From M3007 sp035299505 (GTDB taxonomy: Bacteria > Bacteroidota > Bacteroidia > Chitinophagales > Saprospiraceae), in NCBI GenBank assembly GCA_035299505.1, contig DATGWL010000090.1, positions 62,001 to 126,000 on the forward strand: a stretch of DNA of 64,000 bases, read 5' to 3'. Positions 6,876 through 15,775 of this stretch are shown here, piece after piece (within the stretch, counting starts at the first letter, position 1; every line of letters begins with the position of its first letter). The notes under the pieces were generated by a model. It searched no databases and was not told where the DNA came from. It saw only the letters and a list, made by a program, of their open reading frames with translations. Made by a program: the position numbers and the translations under genes.

Positions 6876-7598
6876 CATAACCATCACCCCATCTATCATC
6901 GGTTTATGCCACGGATACCACTGGGGTTTATGGAGTATGGTGCGAAGCCAAAGCGCGCCAATGATCAGGGCTATCCATATCCCAAGCAGGTGCCGGGAAG
7001 CATAATGCTGGCCGAAGGCTGCAATACCAGATGCCAGCATACACCCATATATCAGAGCTAAGGTGCGGTTTCGCCCCAGCGACATAGCCAGGGTGCCAAA
7101 GCCTTGTGTTTGATCATACGCAACATCGCTTTGATCATATGCCAATGCCAGGGCAAAGATGAAAAAGCTCCGCTCCAGGAACATAAAACCAAAGGGGCTG
7201 TGGACCCCGGCATAAGCCGGCAATACCACCGTCACCCAGCCCCAGGTAAGTGCTACCGTGATCGGTTTGGCCCACATGCGATTTCTTAAACCCGTTTTGC
7301 CACTTTGTTCAAAACCATAATAGGCCAGCCAGCCAAATGCCGGTGTAGCCAATAGCCAATAAGGCAAATCCAACTGCCATACGCCCAGGGCCGCAGGTAT
7401 GGCCATGCTCCAGGCAAGTATTCTCAAGCTCGAAACCGGGTGGTTAAAATGATATCCGAAAATGGTTCCGCAAAAGACAAAAAGTTCCAGCCAGCAAATG
7501 CTCACCGGTAAACCCAGCAATATGCGGGTTTGTTCCAGCATGGCTATGGCACAAACGGCAATCCAGACCATGGAGCTTATTTGTCGGAACCGTTCCAT
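6834..7598 (-). CDS. UbiA-like prenyltransferase family membrane protein
   Basis: About 254 residues from ATG 7598, with about seven hydrophobic helices. The segment LAYDQSDVAYDQTQGFGTL keeps the DxxDxxxD second motif of UbiA-type intramembrane prenyltransferases and the following G-TL-LG block. The first motif (NDxxDxxxD) is not recognisable; the corresponding region reads FGYHFNH. Activity on an isoprenoid diphosphate is therefore uncertain. It follows a PAP2-like gene with a 9-base gap, suggesting a lipid or isoprenoid role for the pair. Its last dozen or so residues (ECLSVGVFECLSA) and its stop are encoded by mirror array B, so the natural C-terminus has been replaced or extended by the repeat. 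Confidence 0.7.
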   Translation of the reverse strand: MERFRQISSMVWIAVCAIAMLEQTRILLGLPVSICWLELFVFCGTIFGYHFNHPVSSLRILAWSMAIPAALGVWQLDLPYWLLATPAFGWLAYYGFEQSGKTGLRNRMWAKPITVALTWGWVTVVLPAYAGVHSPFGFMFLERSFFIFALALAYDQSDVAYDQTQGFGTLAMSLGRNRTLALIYGCMLASGIAAFGQHYASRHLLGIWIALIIGALWLRTILHKPQWYPWHKPMIDGVMVMECLSVGVFECLSA

Positions 7599-7607
7599 GC
7601 GCAAATG

Positions 7608-8174
7608 CTAAAAAATCCAGTTCTGCAAGGCGCCGAAGACAGCACCCACAACAGCACCAGCTAAGACCTCAGGCGTTTGATGTCGCCCCAACACTACCCG
7701 CGACCAACCCACCAGAGGCGCCAGAATAAGCATCGGTATACCAATGGCCAGATCAGCATCAAGCAGCAACATACTGAGGTAGAATACCATTAAGGTGTGC
7801 TGCGAAATTTTCAACCGGGCATTAATGGCATAGCAGGTTAACATCATCAACCCAAAAAATAAGGTTTCTCCCCAAAACGGCTGCTCAAAGACATACAGCA
7901 GCACCGCTACCGTTAACACCAGAAACAGGATTGGCTGATAAATATTCCGGGAACGTTCGCTGCGTGTAGAGACATCCCAATTGGAAATTTTTCCCTGTTT
8001 TTTTCTAAAAAACAGAAAAATTCCCATCACCGCCAGACTCCCGCAAATGGCAGCCAGTGTAGGCCAGGCTTGCTCAAATCCTACCCGCTTTACAGAAAGA
8101 AAAGCAAGCGCCAATGGCAATAGAACAAAAGGATGGCCAAGGGTGGAAAGGAGGTTGGCGGTGAATTTTATCAT
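7608..8174 (-). CDS. PAP2-superfamily membrane phosphatase-like protein
   Basis: 188 residues from ATG 8174. A longer frame from 8255 would overlap the neighbouring gene and lacks family similarity, so the shorter start is preferred. Five to six transmembrane helices. The motifs resemble type 2 phosphatidic acid phosphatases: KISNWDVSTRSER (KxxxxxxR), then KISQHT where PSGH is usual, and SRVVLGRHQTPEVLAGAVVG (SRxxxxxH). The loss of the canonical PSGH makes catalytic activity uncertain. The gene is coupled to the UbiA-like gene downstream, and similar pairs would act on undecaprenyl or other polyprenyl phosphates; this is inference. Confidence 0.72.
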   Translation of the reverse strand: MIKFTANLLSTLGHPFVLLPLALAFLSVKRVGFEQAWPTLAAICGSLAVMGIFLFFRKKQGKISNWDVSTRSERSRNIYQPILFLVLTVAVLLYVFEQPFWGETLFFGLMMLTCYAINARLKISQHTLMVFYLSMLLLDADLAIGIPMLILAPLVGWSRVVLGRHQTPEVLAGAVVGAVFGALQNWIF

Positions 8175-8217
8175 AGTGTTTGCTTGGAGAAACTGCTTAC
8201 CATTTACACTAGATTTT

Positions 8218-8535
8218 TTAGAGCTCGCGAGAAATAATTTCAGCAAGTTCATCACCCTCGGGCCCAGTCATTATACCTATAACATCTGAAAGAAAATGAG
8301 GTGTTTCAACTCCTTCAGAAGGGGTTTGCAATGATCCGGTTTCAGACATAAAATCTTCTGAATCTGACTTTGCTGGAAACTCCGTAATCCGATGGGCAAA
8401 GAGCTTGGTTAACAACTCCTTTATTTGCAGTAACTCCTCATTCGTGGGGTTGAAAGAGTAGATTTTTAGCAACTCTAACTGCAAAGGGGTAAGATTTAAA
8501 CTGGCTTCGACATCCATGAGATTTTTGTGTTTCAT
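8218..8535 (-). CDS. Small protein with antitoxin-like N-terminus
   Basis: 105 residues. The region LTPLQLELLKIYSFNPTNEE followed by LLQIKELLTKLF resembles a short helical motif found at the start of many small proteins next to toxin-like genes in Bacteroidota and Cyanobacteria. The C-terminal half (acidic, TPSEGVETPHFLSDV) is unfamiliar. It lies 42 bases downstream of a HEPN-domain gene on the same strand, suggesting a two-gene toxin-antitoxin or defence unit in which this is the partner protein. The family assignment is from memory of the motif and should be taken as tentative. Confidence 0.6.
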   Translation of the reverse strand: MKHKNLMDVEASLNLTPLQLELLKIYSFNPTNEELLQIKELLTKLFAHRITEFPAKSDSEDFMSETGSLQTPSEGVETPHFLSDVIGIMTGPEGDELAEIISREL

Positions 8536-8577
8536 TTTGAAATTAATGTTCTTCTTCCAGAAACCTTAACCTTAAAT

Positions 8578-9294
8578 CTAATTTCCATCTGTTTTATCAA
8601 TGATTTTCAGCTCGATAAATATATTCTTTAAGGTAAAGCTATCTCTTTTTGAGTCATCCGTCAAAATATACTCTCCATTTATGCTATAGGCAGTGTTGAA
8701 AAACCATCCTAATACTCCAATAAATTTTTTTGCAAATTCAATAAGGTCTAAGATATCCTTACTTGTTAGGGTGGTTTCAATCGCTTCTATGTTATCATTG
8801 TGGGCCAATTTTTTATTCCGTAGGGTTTCGAGCGATGTTATTTTGGGCTTAAGCTCTTTAGATTTGGCTTTCCCCGAAAAAAAATTTGCAACTTCAATTA
8901 CCGCAGATTCGGGAGAATCTTTCATTTGCTTAAGTTTGTATATGATTTCCTCTGGCATTCCTGCTCTTTCTAACTCTTTCTGGAAATGTTGGTTCTCGGA
9001 AATAGAAGGAAATTCATTTGCGCTTTCTCTCATTTTTTTTAATAGATACTGTAAACCTAGTGTCTCGTGCTTATTATTTGGTTTATCGTAAATTCTTGCC
9101 AAACACATAATCACATCTCTATATAAAACACTTTGTAGATGTGCAAATAGAGGTTTGAAGTGGCCATGGCGTGCATTATTGATAGCATGAGCGTTTTGAC
9201 TTATTTGGTCAATCAGAAAATATGATTTTTCTGCTTTGAATATTTCAGCTACATGGCTTTTTTCAAGCAATTTGATGAATTCAGGCTTTTCCAT
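8578..9294 (-). CDS. HEPN-domain protein, AbiU2-like, putative RNase toxin or defence protein
   Basis: 238 residues, largely helical, richer in A and T than its neighbours. The motif LRNKKLAHND contains Arg159-x5-His165, the R-x4-6-H signature of HEPN ribonucleases. The N-terminal half (INNARHGHFKPLF ... RDVIMCLARIYDKP) resembles the AbiU2-type HEPN family linked to abortive infection. It ends 42 bases before a small antitoxin-like gene and begins 28 bases after the stop of fadN, a place where beta-oxidation partners would be expected. RNase activity is predicted from the motif only. A non-defence HEPN role is possible. Confidence 0.68.
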   Translation of the reverse strand: MEKPEFIKLLEKSHVAEIFKAEKSYFLIDQISQNAHAINNARHGHFKPLFAHLQSVLYRDVIMCLARIYDKPNNKHETLGLQYLLKKMRESANEFPSISENQHFQKELERAGMPEEIIYKLKQMKDSPESAVIEVANFFSGKAKSKELKPKITSLETLRNKKLAHNDNIEAIETTLTSKDILDLIEFAKKFIGVLGWFFNTAYSINGEYILTDDSKRDSFTLKNIFIELKIIDKTDGN

Positions 9295-9322
9295 AGCAGT
9301 CCAGACAACAACTTATATTACA

Positions 9323-11695
9323 TTAATTCCGCAATGGTTTGCCGTTTTCCAGCATAAACTGTATCCGCTCCAACGTTTTTTGTTCACCACAGAGCGACAA
9401 AAATGCCTCGCGCTCAATGTCCAGCAAGTACTGCTCGCTTACAGTTTGTGGACTCGTCAGATCGCCGCCACAAAGCACCCAGGCCACCTTTTGGGCAATT
9501 TTGATGTCGTGCTCACTGGCGTAATGACCCAGTTTCAAAGAGTGAGCTGCTACATACAATGCCCCCAGGCCGGTGCGGCCCAGCACATAAACGTCTTTGC
9601 GCTGGATGGGTTTGACGTAGTTGTCGGCCAGCTCCAACACTTTCTTCTTGCCCTCACTGATGTTGCGGGCGGTATTGTGCACCACCATGTCTTTATTCTG
9701 CATCAGGTAGCCATAATTGAAGGCTTCGTATGCAGAAGTGGCCACCTGAGCGGTAGCAATGGTTTTAAACTTGTCTATCAAACGCGGAATTTGCACATCA
9801 CCTTCGCGGGTTATTTCGTCAGACAAACGCACAGCAAATTCCTTGGTGCCACCGCCGCCAGGCAGCAGGCCCACACCTACCTCTACCAATCCCATATAAG
9901 TCTCCGCCGCTGCCACTACCGAATCAGCGTGCATGGAAAACTCACAGCCGCCGCCAAACACATAGCCCTGCGTGGCAATCACCACCGGAATAGCGGAATA
10001 ACGGATGCGCATGGAGGTTTGCTGGAATACGTTGGTGGCCATGTTCAACTCATCCCAGTTTTGCTCGTAAGCCATCATAGCCACCATCATCAGGTTGGCG
10101 CCTACGGTGAATTGCTGGGCGTTATTGCCAATCACAATGCCCTTCCAACCCTGTTCTTCAGCAATCTGTATGGAATCGTTGATGCCGCGTAAAATGCCTT
10201 CGCCAATGGCGTTCATTTTGGAATGGAACTCCAGACACAACACGCCATCCCCTAAATCGTGCAAAGTACATTCGGAGTTGGTATAAACCGGTTTTTGTGC
10301 CTGGTAAGCATCCAGGATAACAAACGCCTCGCCGCCCGGCAGTGCTTCGTATTGTTTGGTTAACGGATTGTAGCACAGACGTTTACCCCCTTCGGTTTTG
10401 TAAAAAGACTGGTGGCCGGCTGCCAGCATGTCTTTTACCCAGGCAGCAATGCTTTCGCCTTGTTTTTCGGCGCGCTCCACACATTCGGCCACTCCGGCCA
10501 TATCCCAGTATTGAAACGGCCCAACTTCCCAGGCAAACCCGGCGCGAAGCGCATCATCAATGGCATATGCTGTGTTGGAAATTTCAGGAACCCGGTTAGA
10601 AACGTAAGCAAAAAGACCCAAAAAGGATTTTTGCAGCATTTCAGCGCCCTTATCTGTGCCATTAAATATGGCTTTCATCCGTCGAGGCAATTCCTCAATC
10701 TGCTTCAGGGTGTCCAGAATAGGCAGTTTTTCCTTTTGGGATGGGGCGTATTCCAGGGTTTCCAGATTGAGCGCCAGAATGACCGGCCTGCCTTTTGCGT
10801 CTTTTTCACCCGTTTTTTTGTAAAAACCTTGTCCCGACTTGTTGCCATAGAATTTGTTCTCCACCAGAAAGTTCAAAAACTTTGGAACACCCATTTTCGA
10901 GATCTGCTCGTCGTCCGGGCAGTTTTGTTTCATGCCGTTGATCACATGAACGGCGGTATCCATACCTACCAGATCGGCCAACCGGAACGTGCCGGTTTTA
11001 GGCCGGCCAATAGCAGGTCCGGTAAGCGCATCTGCGGTATCAATGCCCAGCCCAAGTTCATGGGTGAGCTGGAATATTTTGGCCATGGCATACACGCCTA
11101 CCCGATTGGCAATGAATGCCGGGGTATCCTTGCACAATACGGTTTGTTTGCCCAGAATGACATCTCCATAATGCATGAAAAAGTCAACCACTTCCGGGTT
11201 GGTATCTGCCGTAGGTATCACTTCCAGCAGTCGCATGTAGCGTACCGGATTAAAAAAGTGGGTTCCGCAGAAGTTTTTGCGGAAATCTTCACTCCTGCCT
11301 TCTGCCATCAAATGAATGGGAATACCGGAGGTGTTGGAGGTCACCAATGTGCCTTTGGTCCGGTACTGATCCACCTTTCCGTAAATCTGCTTTTTGATGT
11401 CCAAACGCTCTACTACCACCTCAATGACCCAGTCGCAGTCTTTGATTTTAGGAAAATCATCGTCGAAGTTGCCGGTAGTAATCCTGCTGGCAAACTTGGC
11501 ATCGTAAAAGGGTGCAGGTTTGGCTTTCAGGGCATTAGCCAACGAATCTGCAGCAATCTTGTTCCGATTCCCGCCTTCGGTAGGGAGATCGAGCAACATG
11601 ACTTCCAAGCCGCAACCGGCCAGATGAGCAGCTATTCCGGTACCCATAAGACCGGAGCCAAGAACGGCAACTTTACGAATGCGTTTGTTCAGCAT
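9323..11695 (-). CDS. fadN: 3-hydroxyacyl-CoA dehydrogenase/enoyl-CoA hydratase fusion (FadN type)
   Basis: 790 residues, the length typical of FadN. The N-terminal Rossmann domain begins KVAVLGSGLMGTGIAAHLAG and continues with the 3-hydroxyacyl-CoA dehydrogenase domain (GTHFFNPVRYMRLLEVIP, containing the catalytic His region, and NRVGVYAM). The C-terminal third (from about residue 470) is a crotonase fold with IGNNAQQFTVGANL and GGGCEFSMHAD, whose backbone forms the oxyanion hole. The protein carries out hydration and NAD-dependent oxidation of enoyl-CoA in fatty acid beta-oxidation. In this order the dehydrogenase precedes the hydratase, unlike FadB. Thiolase and acyl-CoA dehydrogenase genes, often next to it in Bacteroidota, are absent; an HEPN gene occupies the downstream position. 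Confidence 0.93.
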   Translation of the reverse strand: MLNKRIRKVAVLGSGLMGTGIAAHLAGCGLEVMLLDLPTEGGNRNKIAADSLANALKAKPAPFYDAKFASRITTGNFDDDFPKIKDCDWVIEVVVERLDIKKQIYGKVDQYRTKGTLVTSNTSGIPIHLMAEGRSEDFRKNFCGTHFFNPVRYMRLLEVIPTADTNPEVVDFFMHYGDVILGKQTVLCKDTPAFIANRVGVYAMAKIFQLTHELGLGIDTADALTGPAIGRPKTGTFRLADLVGMDTAVHVINGMKQNCPDDEQISKMGVPKFLNFLVENKFYGNKSGQGFYKKTGEKDAKGRPVILALNLETLEYAPSQKEKLPILDTLKQIEELPRRMKAIFNGTDKGAEMLQKSFLGLFAYVSNRVPEISNTAYAIDDALRAGFAWEVGPFQYWDMAGVAECVERAEKQGESIAAWVKDMLAAGHQSFYKTEGGKRLCYNPLTKQYEALPGGEAFVILDAYQAQKPVYTNSECTLHDLGDGVLCLEFHSKMNAIGEGILRGINDSIQIAEEQGWKGIVIGNNAQQFTVGANLMMVAMMAYEQNWDELNMATNVFQQTSMRIRYSAIPVVIATQGYVFGGGCEFSMHADSVVAAAETYMGLVEVGVGLLPGGGGTKEFAVRLSDEITREGDVQIPRLIDKFKTIATAQVATSAYEAFNYGYLMQNKDMVVHNTARNISEGKKKVLELADNYVKPIQRKDVYVLGRTGLGALYVAAHSLKLGHYASEHDIKIAQKVAWVLCGGDLTSPQTVSEQYLLDIEREAFLSLCGEQKTLERIQFMLENGKPLRN

Positions 11696-11840
11696 AATCA
11701 GTTTAGCGAAAATTTGCCGCTAAGATAAGTAACTTGATTGCTATGAACCAAACTACCTGACAAGTGATTGTTTCTTTCCGATTACTTTTTTGCAGAACAA
11801 ACGCTAATAATACCACTAATTTGAACGAAATTCCAGTCGA

Positions 11841-13334
11841 TCACTTCAAAAAGGGTTCTATGCTTGCCCAAACTGCCGCAAAATTCTCCACGAAAACTAC
11901 ATGTCCGGAATTGGGAACAATGCTGATTTGATGCTTTGGAATCCTTCGGGCAGCATTCACCACATGTTCAACAGAACACCCTTCATCGCGGTCGCCAGCC
12001 ATCACCAGAACAGGACACTTTATCTTATCCAAAAGTCCTTTCCCCACGGTTGCTTTGTTGTAAAACTGATTCAACTCCGTAAACATCTCATCCAGTCTTT
12101 GTGGCTCCGGCATAAGTCTCAGCTGCTGCTCCCAATAATTTTTATCCAGTGCAATGGCTTGTTGGGCAGTAAGGTTGAAGTTTCTCATACCAGGGTATAA
12201 TTCCCCTGCGCCCATCACTACCATCTTTTTGATACGATCTGGATACATAGCCCCCAGGTAGTAAGCCGTGTAACCTCCATCGCTGAATCCCATAACCAGA
12301 ACGCTGTCTCTGGTTACGGCATCAATTACAGCCATCGCATCCCGGGCTCTTTGTTCAAGCGACATCGGCTTAGTGCCCAGTTCAGACCTGCCATGCCCCC
12401 TTGAGGAAATAGCGATAACCTGAAATTTGTCCTTTAATCGGTCTATAAAATCGGTCAATTCAACTGTAGAGCCCAGCAAACCACCGTGCAGAAGTACAAT
12501 CGGCTGACCTTTGCCATAGACTTCGTAATAAATTTTAGCATCGTCAGTCTGGACGTATTGCCCAAAACCGGTATTGTTCCCGTATGGTATTTTATTGACT
12601 ACGCTGGAAGGTTGAAATACCCTCCTCAAACTTTGCTCTCCGGGGATAATTTTCAGGTCTTTGAAATAACCCTCTGTGCCAATGTCAACCCACAAACCAA
12701 TGCTTCCCATAGCTGTCTTGCCCAGCATTTTGGGAATAACCATAGTAGAGTATGGTGCATTGTTAATGTACAGTTCAGCTCGTTCGCCTTTTACCTCAAT
12801 ACGCAGGGTAATCCATTCATTGATGTTTACCGGCGCAGAAGTCTCATAGGTCTCCGGAAACTCCTTTCTCAGGCGTTCAAACTTAAAATCCGGGTATGCA
12901 AAATACTGTACAGCATGATTCCTCATTTTTTGCAGCTCCGATCTGCCATTGGCTGGTCTCAAATAAAAGGCATCAAAAGCAGAATCATTGTTGTCAATTC
13001 TGTAGGCAACGCCGATGAATCCTCTGGCAAACTCAAATGGTGAAGGATTTTGAATCCTACTCAACACTTTTACCTCAATAGTCCCATTTTCAAATGCTAA
13101 GCCCTGGAGTTTTACATAGGTTGGTTCGTCTACCGTGGCTTCCAGTCTTTTGGCATCAAATGGTTTGGCTTCCAGGTTTCTTTCAACCTTTAACACCTCC
13201 TCCCCATTGAGCTGCACAATTGCAGCATGAACATTTCTGACCTCGAAAGTCTGGTTTTGAAAGTTAATTTTTTGACCCCTTGCAGCAATAGCATACAAGG
13301 TTAACAACAGGGCAATGGTGCACTTGTGTATCAT
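11841..13334 (-). CDS. Secreted fusion of LamG-like domain and alpha/beta hydrolase
   Basis: 497 residues with an N-terminal signal peptide ending near ARG-QKI. Residues about 25-215 form a concanavalin/LamG-like beta domain (FEVRNVHAAIVQLNGEEVLKV; AELYINNAPYSTMV; GSIGLWVDIGTEGYFKDLKI), as in DUF1080-type proteins. Residues about 250-497 are an alpha/beta hydrolase with oxyanion loop VLLHGGLLGS, nucleophile elbow VMGFSDGGYTA (Ser), acid region VMAGDRDEGC and catalytic His in PNSGHVVF. The substrate is unknown; ester or lactone cleavage in the periplasm or outside is likely. A SnoaL-like gene sits 5 bases upstream on the same strand, so the two form an operon. Confidence 0.85.
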   Translation of the reverse strand: MIHKCTIALLLTLYAIAARGQKINFQNQTFEVRNVHAAIVQLNGEEVLKVERNLEAKPFDAKRLEATVDEPTYVKLQGLAFENGTIEVKVLSRIQNPSPFEFARGFIGVAYRIDNNDSAFDAFYLRPANGRSELQKMRNHAVQYFAYPDFKFERLRKEFPETYETSAPVNINEWITLRIEVKGERAELYINNAPYSTMVIPKMLGKTAMGSIGLWVDIGTEGYFKDLKIIPGEQSLRRVFQPSSVVNKIPYGNNTGFGQYVQTDDAKIYYEVYGKGQPIVLLHGGLLGSTVELTDFIDRLKDKFQVIAISSRGHGRSELGTKPMSLEQRARDAMAVIDAVTRDSVLVMGFSDGGYTAYYLGAMYPDRIKKMVVMGAGELYPGMRNFNLTAQQAIALDKNYWEQQLRLMPEPQRLDEMFTELNQFYNKATVGKGLLDKIKCPVLVMAGDRDEGCSVEHVVNAARRIPKHQISIVPNSGHVVFVENFAAVWASIEPFLK

Positions 13335-13339
13335 GGTAC

Positions 13340-13792
13340 TTACTTCGATTGATTGTACATGTAGCTTGAAATTTTCCAGGAGCCTTTTTCTTTTTGCAGC
13401 ACAAACAGCTCCCGGAAGTTATCGTTTATGGTTTGTCCGTTTGCCTTTATGCCAAGCGAACCCAAAGAAGTGGATCGTACATAGGCATATTTACCGGCCA
13501 CTGTGATATTTTCAATGGTTACTTTCAACTGGAATGTAAAATGGTCAAAAACATATTGATAGTTGCCGGTTAATTGTTCTGTACCTGAGGCAGTTGGCGC
13601 CCCGGAAGGCAATAGTACTCCATCAGACGTGAAAAGCGAAACCGCTTTCCTGGTATCCGAAGCATTTAAGGCGTCAAAATACTGGAGCACCAGTTTCTCG
13701 ACTGCCGCTTCATCCTTGGATTGAGCGTGGGTGGTAGTGGCAAAAATGAGTTGTGTAGCAATGGTCATCAGAACCAAAATGGACTTGTTCAT
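13340..13792 (-). CDS. Secreted SnoaL/NTF2-like protein
   Basis: 150 residues from ATG 13792, with signal peptide MNKSILVLMTIATQLIFATTTHAQ. The mature protein has the NTF2-like fold pattern of the SgcJ/EcaC-SnoaL group: AAVEKLVLQYFDALNASDTRKAV, LFTSDGVLLPSG, then beta strands ending in ELFVLQKEKGSWKISSYM. Members are small-molecule binding proteins or minor enzymes; no function can be assigned. It is translationally close to the LamG-hydrolase gene downstream (5 bases). Confidence 0.8.
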   Translation of the reverse strand: MNKSILVLMTIATQLIFATTTHAQSKDEAAVEKLVLQYFDALNASDTRKAVSLFTSDGVLLPSGAPTASGTEQLTGNYQYVFDHFTFQLKVTIENITVAGKYAYVRSTSLGSLGIKANGQTINDNFRELFVLQKEKGSWKISSYMYNQSK

Positions 13793-13885
13793 GGTGAGAA
13801 ACTTTATAGTTAAAAACAATACAAAGGTGAATCAGCCCACACAGGACAGCCAATGAACTTTCTTAAGAAATAGGCTTAATATAGT

Positions 13886-14470
13886 TTAAGGGTCCGTTTT
13901 TTGAGACAACTCTTTGCGGATTTTGCTCAAAAACTCAGGGGTTATGCCCAAATAGGAAGCAATTTGGGTATTTGGCAGTCGGGTTGCAAGGTGGTGATAT
14001 TGCTTTAAAAAATGCAGATAACGCTGTTGGGCGGTAGCACTGATATTTTGCAGCATTCGGTTTTGCAGTTCGATGAACTTGTTCTCTATAATGACCTTAA
14101 AAATGCGATCCAGTTTCGGTATATTGATATACAGATGGTAAAGATCCTGCTGCTCGATTTGTATGATTTCTGAAGCTTCAATGGCCTCAATAAATAGTTG
14201 GCTCGGCTTCTGTGCATGGAAACTTCCAATATCTGAAATCCAACCATTTTCTGCTACAAACTCCACATTGTGTTCCACGCCTTTTTGATCAACCGCAAAC
14301 ATCCTGAAGCAGCCCTCCAAAACAAATGAATAGTGCTTGCACACAAATCCTTCCTGTAAAATCATTTGTCGTCGCCTGATTTTACGCGACCTTGCCCGTG
14401 TGATGATCAGTTCCTTTTCCTCGTCATTCAGTGGAAGGTATTGCTGAAAATGGTCAATGAGACGCTGCAT
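13886..14470 (-). CDS. Crp/Fnr-family transcriptional regulator
   Basis: 194 residues. The N-terminal cyclic-nucleotide-binding-type beta roll (RRQMILQEGFVCKHYSFVLEGCFRMF; GWISDIGSF) is followed by a long dimer helix and a C-terminal winged helix with TRLPNTQIASYLGITPEFLSKIRKEL. The canonical cAMP-contact arginine is not evident, as is common in this Bacteroidota subgroup, so a ligand cannot be named. It lies alone, upstream of the SnoaL/hydrolase operon and downstream of the DUF3179 gene. An adenylate cyclase gene 1.3 kb away makes a cAMP link tempting but unproven. Confidence 0.9.
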   Translation of the reverse strand: MQRLIDHFQQYLPLNDEEKELIITRARSRKIRRRQMILQEGFVCKHYSFVLEGCFRMFAVDQKGVEHNVEFVAENGWISDIGSFHAQKPSQLFIEAIEASEIIQIEQQDLYHLYINIPKLDRIFKVIIENKFIELQNRMLQNISATAQQRYLHFLKQYHHLATRLPNTQIASYLGITPEFLSKIRKELSQKTDP

Positions 14471-14534
14471 GAAACTTTGTTTCTGCGAAGGTACTCAAAT
14501 GCAGGAATCAGCCCTGAAAATGCAAACTGCCAGC

Positions 14535-15680
14535 TCAATATTTAGCCGTATACGGATGAAACGTTTTCCAGCTGTGCCAAAACTCCTGCGAGGCAGATAC
14601 TCTCGTTAATGCCTCTGTTTCCGGCGTCAGTGGCTGCCCCAGCAGGTTCCAGGATTTGCCTTGCAACATCAGTGTATCTTGTTGTAATACAAATGGTTGC
14701 TGATCATTCCGGCGTTTGAATGCCAGAAAACTTACATTGTCGGAACCCATTACCAGCAAAATCGGGTTGTTCCCAATCTGGTCGTGGATAATTCGTTCCT
14801 TTTTCAACCGGTTCCAGTCGTATGCCTTGGCATTTTTTGCATCAATGGAAATGCCTACTACCCAGGATTTATCCTGCCAGGAAGCTGTATCGGTTCTCGT
14901 CAGTTTACCCCGTCCAATTCCCAGATCATAGGTGTCCATGCTGTCGTATTCTTCCTGAAATTCCGGGTCGCGCTGCATCACCAGACTCTGCGGATGCCAT
15001 TTGAGCCAGGTTTCCAGACTGGCTTGTTCGCTGGGTATTTCCGGCAATGTTTGCCCTTTGAGCGGCCCGGCCACCGCTTCTCCGGTAGCCTGACGCCACC
15101 AGCTACCCGTGGTGGCATCTTCAAACATGGCATTAAAATGATCCATACCTACCAGTCTGAACGACTCCGCATGGCCGTTTACCTCCGGCGAATATACCCT
15201 GCCGGTTCTGCAAACCGTACAATAAGTAACCATCATCGGCTGGCCCCCAAGGGTGTCCAGTACCTGGTGATGATAACCTAAGAACTGGATCGGGTAAGCC
15301 TTTTCTGCACCGTTTACACTAACACCCAACACCAATTTGTGCAAAGGCACTTTATTGGATGCTGCATCTGCCATTTGAAGGGTACGGGGCTGTTAAAACA
15401 TATGGTCGGCTGCCATAACCATGTTGAACATATACACCGCTCCGCCTAATGGCAGTAAAGCAAGCAGCGATTTCCATCCATGTGCTGCCCAGGCAGATCT
15501 GGCGCCAAGCAGACACAAACCCAGCAATACTCCTCGAAACAGCCACCGGTAGGTATAAAGCCAGTAAGCCCAGTCCAGACTGTTCATACGTTGACTGCCT
15601 GGCATAGGCATGATGAAGTACACGTTGGACAGCTCATATAGAAAAAGGCCAATAATGCCGGTATAGAACAGCTTTTTCAT
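14535..15680 (-). pseudogene. DUF3179 membrane protein gene split by one in-frame TAA
   Basis: Two frames, 15680-15393 (95 residues) and 15374-14535 (279 residues), are in the same reading frame, separated by TAA at 15395-15393 and only six sense codons. The first part has three membrane helices (MKKLFYTGIIGLFLYELSNV start, ending MVMAADHMF); the second is a full DUF3179 domain (MVTYCTVCRTGRVYSPEVNG; LVGMDHFNAMFEDATTGSWW). From memory of the family, the DUF3179 domain normally continues directly from such a membrane N-terminus, so the ancestral product was probably one protein of about 381 residues and the TAA replaces a sense codon, plausibly Tyr (TAT/TAC). The downstream part could still be made from the ATG at 15374 without its membrane anchor. 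A sequencing error cannot be excluded. Function of the family is unknown. Confidence 0.75.
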
Positions 15681-15775
15681 GCGTATTGATTTCCTTTTTT
15701 TGCAGGCACAAAGGACGAAAAGACGGCCGGAAAGTACAATTAGGAATTGATTAGAGTGTTGGTAAATACAAATGG

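Noticed and set aside
10412..11728. 438-codon frame opposite fadN
   Set aside because: It overlaps the strongly supported FadN coding sequence on the other strand and shows no independent evidence of coding.
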